Source of the DNA: Primula veris
Lineage: Eukaryota > Streptophyta > Magnoliopsida > Ericales > Primulaceae
Direction of reading: 5' to 3'
Assembly (NCBI GenBank): GCA_963682055.1
Contig: OY821746.1
Location: 22,572,481 to 22,636,480, forward strand
Length of the DNA stretch: 64,000 nucleotides
This document shows, piece by piece, positions 48,532-56,546 of the stretch (its first letter is position 1; each line of letters starts with the position of its first letter). A model generated the notes under the pieces. It made no database searches, was not told the DNA's origin, and worked only from the letters and a program-made list of their open reading frames with translations. The translations under genes were made by a program, and so were the position numbers.

Positions 48532-49098
48532 TTATGGACTTAGGTCTATAGGTTCTTCTTGATTTGCTTTTTGCTTTCCCGATTGCTTTTCCAGCGCCAT
48601 ATATAACTTGAAATTTGGTCGAAAAAGTTCCTTCCATGGTGCAGCTGTCTCAGTGCGTGTTTGTTCCCACCGTGCTATAATTCCTGGCATTGGGAAGATC
48701 CCTTCTTCTTTAGGAATAACCTGAGCATAGTGACAACTGTTGACGAACACCATTACAGTCGGGATGTAATTTGTCGTTCCCCGGGGCGGACCAGTATAAA
48801 GAGGTAAAAAAGTACTGTTCCACACGTTTACTCCTCCATCATTATTTTCCCATGAGGACAACAATACAATTGGAATATTGTAATGAGAAGCAATTAAAAA
48901 CCCATAAGACGGAAATCTCATCCATTTGTCAATAGGTGCGGGATCTGTAGGATGATAAAAATTTAAACTTGATAAAATATAATCATACCGGTAAGCTTCA
49001 AAGCCAATATTCTCAAACAGCTCATAGTAAACACTTTTCATTTGCTGCAGCTCTTGAAACAACTCACATCTTACCGCATACCAATCATCTTCCCCATG
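48532..49098 (-). pseudogene. OTU-type cysteine protease domain, in frame behind the transposase after a TAG
   Basis: A 188-residue continuation of the transposase frame after the TAG at 49099-49101. It begins HGEDDWYAVRCELFQEL and includes YDYILSSLNFY, FLIASHYNIPIVLLSS and MVFVNSCHYAQV, then ends at a stop at 48532. The catalytic-Cys segment DGNCGFR lies BEFORE the TAG (Cys700 of the transposase frame) and the His segment (SCHYAQV) after it, so only read-through or a different allele would join them into a complete OTU fold. No ATG is placed to give an independent start. OTU domains are deubiquitinase-like thiol proteases; the substrate here is unknown. Confidence 0.75.
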
Positions 49099-51234
49099 CT
49101 ATTTACCCGTCGCATTTGCAAGTACCCGGAACCCACAGTTACCATCCCCACGCACATCATAAACTGTTTCGATGTAACTATGTAACATGACCCATATTTG
49201 GTCACTGTACAGGAAGGTTGGCCTATTGGGGGTGGGTTTAGGGTTCTGGTTTCGCGGCCTCCTAGTTGGGTTTACCCTTACCTCCGGTGTTTCATCCGCC
49301 TTGCCTTTACCCTTGTCCCTACTAGCACCAGCACTCTGTTCCTCCACATACTCCCATCCCGACTTATCCCTCTTACTAGATTTGTCGCCTTTTCTAGGTC
49401 TCCCCCTATTTGCTCTCACTTCGGGGTCACTGATGGATGTTCTGGCTGGTACGGTTATCTCTCGGAGTTGTGTTTTCATACGCCGTTTTTCAACATTAGT
49501 TTTGCTAGCATAAACACTTTTAAACTCTTCTAGATCACCCTCTACCCCATAATCATCGGTGTTCCCATTATCATCAATTACGTCTAATTTTTTCCAGAAT
49601 GGATGAATATATTCTAGAGGAAGAGGCTTCCCGAATAAAATATGTTCACTCATAATATGATGACAAGGTAAACCGTGAGACAATTTGAAACCGCAAGAAC
49701 AATTCTCATCAGCCTGGCCACTACATTTTTTGTGTTCTTGGAATAATAAATCAAAGGCATAGTGTGTGATATACGACCTAAGATTTATAAACAGAGGTGT
49801 TCGTTCAGAATGTGGAAAATAAGACTTGCATTTATCTAACTTCATCTTAATATCCTCAAACTGTTTTTCTAGAATTCTATTGACCTCTACCCAAACGGTT
49901 TCAAGCGTGCCAGTATTTGTGGAAAGGGATCTTTTCAACTTAGCATGTTGTTGTTCGGCTCGATTGCTAGTTCTGTTATCTAGATGTGTTGTATGGTTGG
50001 TATAGCATGCAACAAACTTTTCAGCATAATCATTTAAAAGCTTGTCTACATACTTAATCACAGCAGGGTACGATTTGTAAGAGGAATTGAAATTAGTTCG
50101 GTTATAATTGTACTCCTCTATCGACTCAGAATCAAACAATAAACCCCAATCATCTAGAAACGTTTGCCACTCCTCGTCAGGGATCTTTTTACGGCAGTTT
50201 TTCAAAACATTTTTTGCAATATGAAAAGTGCACAAAATATGATGCGAATCGGGAAAAATAACGGATAAAGCATTTGATAAGGCCATTTCCCTGTCGGTTA
50301 CAAACACCCTAGGTAGTATACACCCCTCCAATGTAACTTTAAATTTTTCCAATGCCCATATATAACTTTCCTTTGTCTCGTCACTCATGAAAACAAAACC
50401 TAAACAATATGTTTGGTTCGTTGATGTCATTCCTACGACTTCTAGAAATGACATATTAAAACGGTTTGTCCTATATGTACAATCCATTAACAAGACATCA
50501 GGAAAAGCTTTGAACATCCTTATAGAATCGGGGTGTGCAAAAAACAAGTTCTCAAGGCAATGGGTTGATGGGTTCATATTATAGTAGAATGTGTAGCGAT
50601 GTCTATCCAACAAATTAAAAAGTTCCTGTATCGGGTTTCTACCATCGCGTTCTTTAAATTTCAGTCCGGCCAAAAAATTATGTATCGTTTTAGTGTTTGA
50701 TACATTGTCAGGATTTCGATTTTTAATGGCCTCTAATATAGCACCAACTTTAAAACTACTTTGCCTTAAAGTTTTAACAATTTCTTTTTCATCTTGGGTT
50801 AAACGAGCACGTCGTGCTTGCCCTTGGAGGTAAGTTGGAGGTGGGTGGTTATGTTGTCCATTTTCTATGTGACACATCCATTCACCATTAACTACGTAAC
50901 CTTTAATGAAAAATGGACAGTCTTTTTTCTTTGTACCTGATTTTACGGAAGATGGTTTATTTTTTTCGTAAACCCCCGATTTATCACACACAATATCAAC
51001 ATACGGTGTTCTGCTCCCATCACCCCCTCCAGACCTACGAATCGTAAGGATGAAACCCCAATTCCCAGCCACATCAGCAAGATCATCAAGCATTTCATCC
51101 CTTGTTTCCCAAGTCAATTCATCAACTTCAAAGTGCTCTGAATAATCAGTTAGCTCATCGTTTAAGCCACTGGATGAATTCGCATTGTTGTTGTTATTCC
51201 ATTGGTTGTTGTCATAACCATAGTTGTAATTCAT
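49099..51234 (-). CDS. FAR1-type MULE transposase, 711 aa up to an in-frame TAG
   Basis: ATG 51232-51234 (MNYNYGYDNNQW). Order: Asn-rich N-terminus; FAR1/WRKY-GCM1-like zinc finger (about residues 40-130, VDIVCDKSG... KKDCPFFIKG ... ENGQHNHPP); transposase core with Asp251 (LLMDCTYRTNRF), Asp314 (VFVTDREMAL), CTFHIAKN; candidate Glu427 (SNRAEQQHAKLK); SWIM zinc finger C512-x-C514...C524-x-H526; AT-hook-like RGRPRKG; basic Pro-rich linker; then the start of an OTU domain (VRGDGNCGFR, Cys700). The frame ends at TAG 49099-49101, but remains open for 188 codons afterwards. The family is the FHY3/FAR1-related (Jittery-like) MULE lineage, in which OTU and other protease fusions are known. Confidence 0.88.
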   Translation of the reverse strand: MNYNYGYDNNQWNNNNNANSSSGLNDELTDYSEHFEVDELTWETRDEMLDDLADVAGNWGFILTIRRSGGGDGSRTPYVDIVCDKSGVYEKNKPSSVKSGTKKKDCPFFIKGYVVNGEWMCHIENGQHNHPPPTYLQGQARRARLTQDEKEIVKTLRQSSFKVGAILEAIKNRNPDNVSNTKTIHNFLAGLKFKERDGRNPIQELFNLLDRHRYTFYYNMNPSTHCLENLFFAHPDSIRMFKAFPDVLLMDCTYRTNRFNMSFLEVVGMTSTNQTYCLGFVFMSDETKESYIWALEKFKVTLEGCILPRVFVTDREMALSNALSVIFPDSHHILCTFHIAKNVLKNCRKKIPDEEWQTFLDDWGLLFDSESIEEYNYNRTNFNSSYKSYPAVIKYVDKLLNDYAEKFVACYTNHTTHLDNRTSNRAEQQHAKLKRSLSTNTGTLETVWVEVNRILEKQFEDIKMKLDKCKSYFPHSERTPLFINLRSYITHYAFDLLFQEHKKCSGQADENCSCGFKLSHGLPCHHIMSEHILFGKPLPLEYIHPFWKKLDVIDDNGNTDDYGVEGDLEEFKSVYASKTNVEKRRMKTQLREITVPARTSISDPEVRANRGRPRKGDKSSKRDKSGWEYVEEQSAGASRDKGKGKADETPEVRVNPTRRPRNQNPKPTPNRPTFLYSDQIWVMLHSYIETVYDVRGDGNCGFRVLANATGK

Positions 51235-51365
51235 TTTCGAAAAGTGGTTGTTTATATATTTTATTGGGGAGAAATGAGGATTTTTTTAGAGATTTCCGAA
51301 ATGTGTTTGTGTTTGATTTTATGGTTTGTTAGAATTGGCAAAATGGAGTCATATTTATAGTGTTA

Positions 51366-51770
51366 ATTTACACTACAAACCGTAGATTACTTTTACGGTT
51401 TGTAGTGAATTTTTGGTGTAGTCATTTCCAAACTTTAATAATGCATTGAGTAGTCATTTTCGGATAGGGTTGTCAAATCATAATAATTCAAAAGTGATAA
51501 GGTCTTGTCGGAATTATTTTGATAGATATGGTATCCAATGTCATTTACACTACAAACCGTAGATTATTTTTACGTTTTGTAGTTTTTTTTTGTGTAGTCA
51601 TTTCCAAACTTTAATAATGCATTGAGTAGTCATTTTCCGATAGGGTTGTCAAATCATAATAATTCAAAAGTAAGGTCTTGTCGGAATTATTTTGATAGAT
51701 ATGGTATCCAATGTCATTTACACTACAAAACGTAGATTATTTTTACGGTTTGTAGTTTTTTTTTTTTTTT
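51366..51770. repeat. Upstream repeats of about 175 bp, each opening with a CCGTAGATTA palindrome
   Basis: CACTACAAACCGTAGATTA starts at 51371 and 51548, with CACTACAAAACGTAGATTA at 51721. Each runs into TTTTTACGKTTTGTAG-type complement and a shared 130-bp tail containing AATGCATTGAGTAGTCATTT. They lie 140-540 bp upstream of the transposase ATG and carry a decayed form of the terminal palindrome. Confidence 0.88.
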
Positions 51771-51838
51771 TTACGTTATTAACGGTGATTCAGTGCAAAA
51801 ATTACATTCATGAAATGACGCTGCTTAAATCAGGGGTA

Positions 51839-51945
51839 CAAACCGTACATTTAATGTACGGTTTGTACAGAATACATACAAACCGTACATTTAATGTACG
51901 GTTTGTATGAAATCTGTACAAACCGTACATTAAATGTACGGTTTG
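51839..51945. promoter_or_regulatory. MULE-2 internal palindrome array, 40-bp phase
   Basis: Three palindromes with core CCGTACATTTAATGTACGG (third with TTAAA centre) are centred at 51852, 51892 and 51932, again 40 bp apart. The core differs from the terminal one by GTACAT in place of GTAGAT. Position: about 600 bp upstream of the transposase, next to the telomere-like array. Confidence 0.85.
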
Positions 51946-51967
51946 CATGTATATTTCAGAATATTTA

Positions 51968-52303
51968 GGGTTTATGGTTTAGGGTTTAGGATTTAGGGTT
52001 TAGGGTTTAGAGTTTGTAATTTAGGGTTTAGGGTTTAGGGTTTAGGGTTTAGGGTTTAGGGTTTAGGATTTAGGGTTTAGGGTTTGTAATTTAGGGTTTA
52101 AGGTTTAGGGTTTGTAATTTTGGGTTTAGGGTTTAGGGTTTAGGGTTTGTAATTTAGGGTTTAGGTTTTAGGGTTTGTAATTTGGGTTTAGGGTTTAGGG
52201 TTTGTAATTTAGGGTTTAGGGTTTAGGGTTTGTAATTTGGGTTTAAGGTTTAGGGTTTGTAATTTAGGGTTTAGGGTTTAGGGTTTAGGGTTTAGGTTTT
52301 GTA
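51968..52303. repeat. Interstitial telomere-like repeat (TTTAGGG) inside MULE-2
   Basis: About 335 bp of TTTAGGG units, many perfect and several changed (TTTATGG, TTTAGAG, TTTAAGG), interrupted in a regular way by GTTTGTAATTT. A higher-order unit of roughly 28-36 bp (several TTTAGGG plus TTTGTAA) is visible. It lies between the transposase upstream region and the 3' end of the PMD gene, well inside the element ends. Confidence 0.92.
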
Positions 52304-52485
52304 AAAACTCAATATTGGTCCTATCAATTAAAATACAGAATATTTTTTAGAAACATATAAATCAAACATACGACTCAAATTAAACTTATGAATTTATAAT
52401 ATTCCAACTCAGCTAAGAATAAAACTTACAAATCAAACATAGAAATCAAATACAAAAAACATTTACAAAAAACACAAATGTGCAT

Positions 52486-54834
52486 TTATTTTTTTTTGTA
52501 ACGACTAAATGATTTAAAGTTGGACGTAGGGAGCATCTTTCCGGCCGATGTTAATCTATCCGATGACGGCTCAGCAGACTCTTCGATTTCGTTTAGCTCC
52601 GTACGCCGTCTCTGTCGATGCTGCGATTCTGGATACGGAGCACGCTCGTGTGATGTAAGTGCTAATCCGCGACTCCAACTGTCGGTTGAATGCTGACTAT
52701 GATAATCGAACGGAACATCATCCTGAACGTACTCCGACCCAGCAAAAGAAGCACGACGACCATGACCGCTTGAACTCGAACCCGGACCCTGATCTGTAGT
52801 CGGGTGTCGACCTCCAGTCGATCTTCTACCCCGACTACTAGATTCGCCTTCCCCTCTGCCTCTTTCGTCGGGACGCCGACAACTTGAAGCCCTAGTGAAC
52901 GTTCTTGGGTCGTAACGTAGGTCGTCATCACCATCGTCGTCGTCGTCGTCATCGTCATCCTCCTCATCCGACTGTTCATCAGCTGACCCATACGGATTCA
53001 ATCCCATTTCAGCGAAGTCCTTTCGTAGTAAGTCCACTTCCGTTTTCAATTTATGCTGTTTGAACGATTTGAAATTTCGGCGCAATACCGCTTTCTGAAA
53101 AAAAAAACCCAATCAAAAACGATTTATAAGTATTGAAATATACAAACAGAAAAATAAGAATCAAATATTAATGAACTTTAATTAGTTGTTACCATTTTAC
53201 TGAACAACCCTGTATACTCCCGGAAACCGTGAGATGGCGGGGCAAGTTCAGGTGGGTTTATGAAGATGCGGGTCCTCTCTCTATACCATCTCATGTAATC
53301 CGGTGACGTCCCCGTACCAAATTCGCCATTCACAAGCCGGTTGTGGCGGTCATTCCACACGATAATAAACTCTGCAAAAAGTGCAGGCCAATCGTGTTTT
53401 TGCCCAATCCCAAATCTTCTATCCTTGCCGTGACCATTTCTGGGTTTCCAAATATATGTAGGGACCTGCTGAACAAAACCGAACTGTCTCATGAACCTGT
53501 CCGCGGGATGAAACTCAATCTTCTCATTACAAATGAGAGGCACAGAACAATGCCACATGTAACGGCCCCACGTGCAGTATTCCGGATACTGATTGAGATT
53601 CCCGTAAGGTTGCCACACTATCTGTAATCAGCAAAATTAGAATATATAAACAAGGGTTTAAAAATACTAGTAATAAATTCTGCGAACATAAGACCAATGC
53701 AAACATATACAACATATAATACGTAAGTTACATATAATACGAAAGTTAAAATTTACCTGTTCAGGCGACATATTGTCAAACTGGTCACGTATGTGGACCA
53801 CATTATGTCCGTAGACATATGGCGTAAGGTTAGTTTGCCTCCAAATCTTCCATCTGTAATATACAAACAAAACCCGATAAACAATAAATATAACCGACAG
53901 CTAAGTAAATGATAGATGACGCAATAAAAAAAAAAACCACAAATCCAAGACACAAAAACTAAATAATATCATACCTGTAACCGAGGGGGAACCTAGGCAA
54001 GCCCTCAGGTGGCTCGATATCTTCTGGCAGCTCTTCACATGGTCTAACCGGCAATAGTCTGGTAATCGCCCACATATCCAGAAACATCACCGCCCCGCTT
54101 ACTCCGTTTGTCTTACAACGTACCACACTGCATAGATTAGCCTCTAACCAGGCCAGAAGAGCTGATCCCCAACTATACTCAGCACACGTGTCAAAATCCT
54201 CCAGAAATGGCAGAGGCCAGAGTGGAATCTGATCACTGCTCTTATCTGAAAATACATGTGCCGCCAGTAATAACAACATGGCAGCCCTAGACTGATATAG
54301 CAAACGCTCCTCACTAGGGTTGGGGGGTAATTCACCAAACGTGTGTAACATCCAATCAAGTCTAATTGTCAGACAGTTTTTATCCACTTGATTGTCAGCC
54401 GGTCTAACACCCAACAAACTCTCTACCATATCTAACCTGCTCGCCCTATTATCATTCCGCTCCGACCGGGTAACAGCAAGACCATCCACCCTGAGACCAA
54501 GCATAATCTCTACATCCTGTAAAGATATCCCCAACTCTCTACCGACAAAATGGAACGTGTGCGACTCATCACGCCACCTATCAACTAAGGCTGTAAGCAA
54601 GCCTCGGTCTATGGTATAATTACCTATACTGTGAATACCGTAAAAACCAGCCCTAATCATATTTTCAACTACCCTTTCAGGCGTCGGTATCTGCCAACTA
54701 TAATTATAAACCCTAATCTTATTGGCATCTCCTCTACCCGCTTCTCTTCCAGCATCCCAAGTCTGATTAGAAATGTGACCGGTCTATCGTAAAATGCATA
54801 ACCTGCCTTTAATATGTGGACCTGGGTCTGCCAT
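52486..54834 (-). pseudogene. Plant-mobile-domain (PMD, MAIN/MAIL1-like) protein gene, 4 exons, early in-frame TAG
   Basis: Exons 54834-53975, 53853-53757, 53621-53193, 53094-52486 join in frame with GT-AG introns (664 codons before the stop). The start MADPGP is typical of transposon PMD proteins. Codon 17 is TAG (54784-54786), after which the same frame continues TGHISNQTWDAGREAG and VYNYSWQIPTPERVVENMIR. PMD core: RAGFYGIHSIGNY, LTALVDRWRDESHTFHF, LGISLQDVEIMLGLRVDG, then WKIWRQTNLTPYVYG, IVWQPYGNLNQYP and FMRQFGFVQQVPTYIW. The tail is a long Asp-rich stretch followed by a Ser/Gly/Arg-rich region ending YKKK. A start at Met59 (54658-54660) would bypass the TAG and keep most of the core (606 residues). 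Host PMD proteins such as MAIN and MAIL1 act in silencing and meristem maintenance; the role in transposons is not established. Confidence 0.85.
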
Positions 54835-54839
54835 TCTAA

Positions 54840-55720
54840 CTGTGATAACCAAATATAACTCGGTTAATGATAACCAAACAATGATAAAATAACCAATTAA
54901 TAACCAATTAATGATAACCAAACAATGATAAAATAACCAATTAATGATAACCAAACAATGATAACCAATTAATGATAACCAAACAATCATAACCAATTAA
55001 TGATAACCAAACAATGATAACTCAATTATAACCAATTAATGATAACCAAACAATCATAACCAAACAATAATAACTCAATTTTTTAATCATAACCAAACAC
55101 ACATTTAATCATAAACCAAACAATAATAATTCAATTTTTTAATCATAACCAAACACACATTTAATCATAAACCAAACAATAATAATTCAATTTTTTAATC
55201 ATAACCAAACACACATTTAATCATAAACCAAACAATAATAATTCAATTTTTTAATCATAACCAAACACACATTTAATCATAAACCAAACAATAATAACTC
55301 CATTTTTTTAATCATAACCAAACACATTTAATCATAAATCAAACAATAATAACTCCATTTTTTAAATCATAACCAAACACATTTAATCATAAACCAAACA
55401 ATAATAATTCAATTTTTTAATCATAACCAAACACACATTTAATCATAAACCAAACAATAATAACTCCATTTTTTTAATTATAACCAAACACATTTAATCA
55501 TAAACCAAACAATAATAATTCAATTTTTTAATCATAACCAAACACACATTTAATCATAAACCAAACAATAATAACTCCATTTTTTTAATTATAACCAAAC
55601 ACATTTAATCATAAACCAAACAATAATAATTCAATTTTTTAATCATAACCAAACACACATTTAATCATAAACCAAACAATAATAACTCCATTTTTTTAAT
55701 CATAACCAAACACATTATCA
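54840..55720. repeat. AT-rich minisatellites upstream of the PMD gene
   Basis: 54850-55075 holds irregular repeats of AACCAATTAATGATAACCAA. From about 55077 to 55710 a roughly 56-bp unit (AATCATAACCAAACACACAT then TTAATCATAAACCAAACAAT) is repeated about eleven times, the later copies alternating two variants (CTCCATTTTTTT and TTCAATTTTTT). Confidence 0.9.
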
Positions 55721-55761
55721 ATAATTATCAACAATTGAAATTAACCAAACACAAAAAAATT

Positions 55762-56045
55762 TGCAAAAATGGGACAAATATCAACAATTATTATAATTAA
55801 TATAAACAAACAACAAACAATTATATATAGCTAAGTGAATAATCAATTTGCATATTTTATATATTTTTTCCTATTTTACAAATTAAAATTACACAAAAAC
55901 AAAACAACATGCAAAAATGGGACAAATATCAACAATTATTATAATTAATATAAACAAACAACAAACAATTATATATAGCTAAGTGAATAATCAATTTGCA
56001 TATTTTATATATTTTTTCCTATTTTACAAATTGAAATTACACAAA
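55762..56045. repeat. Two-copy 148-bp tandem repeat
   Basis: TGCAAAAATGGGACAAATAT at 55762 and 55910 starts two nearly identical copies that both run on to TTTTCCTATTTTACAAATT. Confidence 0.9.
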
Positions 56046-56264
56046 ATAAATAATAAATTAGAGAATAAAAGATATACCCTTGAATTATGGATAAATTTGA
56101 TTGATGATTTGAGGTTTTTTGTTAAGAAAGTTGATAGTTAATTGTGGTTGATTGATTTGGATGATTTTTTGGGTTGAAAATTGGGAGTTTTTGAGAGAAA
56201 GAGAGAGAGTGTAGAATAAAATGTTATTTTTTTTAAAAAAAACGTAACTTTCTGTTTTTTCAGG

Positions 56265-56340
56265 GACTGTCTGTGTAATTTTCGCGCAGGGACTGACTGT
56301 GTAATTTTGAAAAGCAGGGACTGACTGTGTAATTTCTACA
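56265..56340. repeat. Short 'gggactgactgtgtaatttt' repeats next to the right TIR
   Basis: GGGACTG(T/A)CTGTGTAATTT occurs three times at about 56264, 56289 and 56318, directly inside the right palindrome array. Confidence 0.85.
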
Positions 56341-56537
56341 GAAATTACACAGACCGTAGATTAAATCTACGGTCTACAGTGTTTCACTGTAAACCGTAGA
56401 TTTAATCTACGGTTTGAATTAAACTAATGCAAACCGTAGATTAAATCTACGGTCTACAGTGAAACACTGTAAACCGTAGATTTAATCTACGGTTCACGCG
56501 TTAATACAGAATTTTTGAAGTGTTTTAATCCAACCTC
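56340..56537 (-). repeat. MULE-2 right TIR with four phased palindromes
   Basis: Palindromes are centred at 56363, 56403, 56443 and 56483, exactly 40 bp apart. Spacers TACAGTGTTTCACTGTA and TACAGTGAAACACTGTA are palindromic too and inverted relative to each other. The end ...AATCCAACCTC is followed by the target duplication ATTTAAAAA (56538-56546). Confidence 0.9.
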
Positions 56538-56546
56538 ATTTAAAAA

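Larger units (their letters stand above)
47404..56537. mobile_element. MULE-2: 9134-bp Mutator-like element with transposase-OTU, PMD gene and telomere-like array
   Basis: Inverted ends (left GAGGTGGGATTAAAACACT, right in reverse complement GAGGTTGGATTAAAACACT) with a perfect 9-bp target duplication. Contents from right to left, all genes on the minus strand: right palindrome array, minisatellites, plant-mobile-domain gene (54834-52486), TTTAGGG-like array, internal palindrome array, transposase (51234-49099) continuing in frame into an OTU domain (to 48532), duplicated AT-rich spacer, left palindrome array. Both genes contain one in-frame TAG, so the copy may be non-functional, yet the rest of each frame is open. 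Confidence 0.9.

Noticed and set aside
48532..49062. OTU domain as a separate gene
   Set aside because: No ATG near its start, and its catalytic-Cys segment lies in the transposase frame upstream of the stop.
49095..49110. Eight-base 'GTAAATAG' around the MULE-2 transposase stop as a mini-intron
   Set aside because: Far too short for splicing, and removal of eight bases would break the OTU frame that is open on the far side.
51968..52303. Chromosome end
   Set aside because: The TTTAGGG array is short, degenerate and flanked on both sides by sequence of one transposon bounded by a target duplication.
52662..52991. 109-codon minus-strand ORF rich in Thr and Val
   Set aside because: Alternative frame of the last PMD exon over its Asp-rich stretch.
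47447..56495. CRISPR array
   Set aside because: Regularly spaced palindromes, but in a plant transposon with short, partly palindromic spacers and no cas genes.
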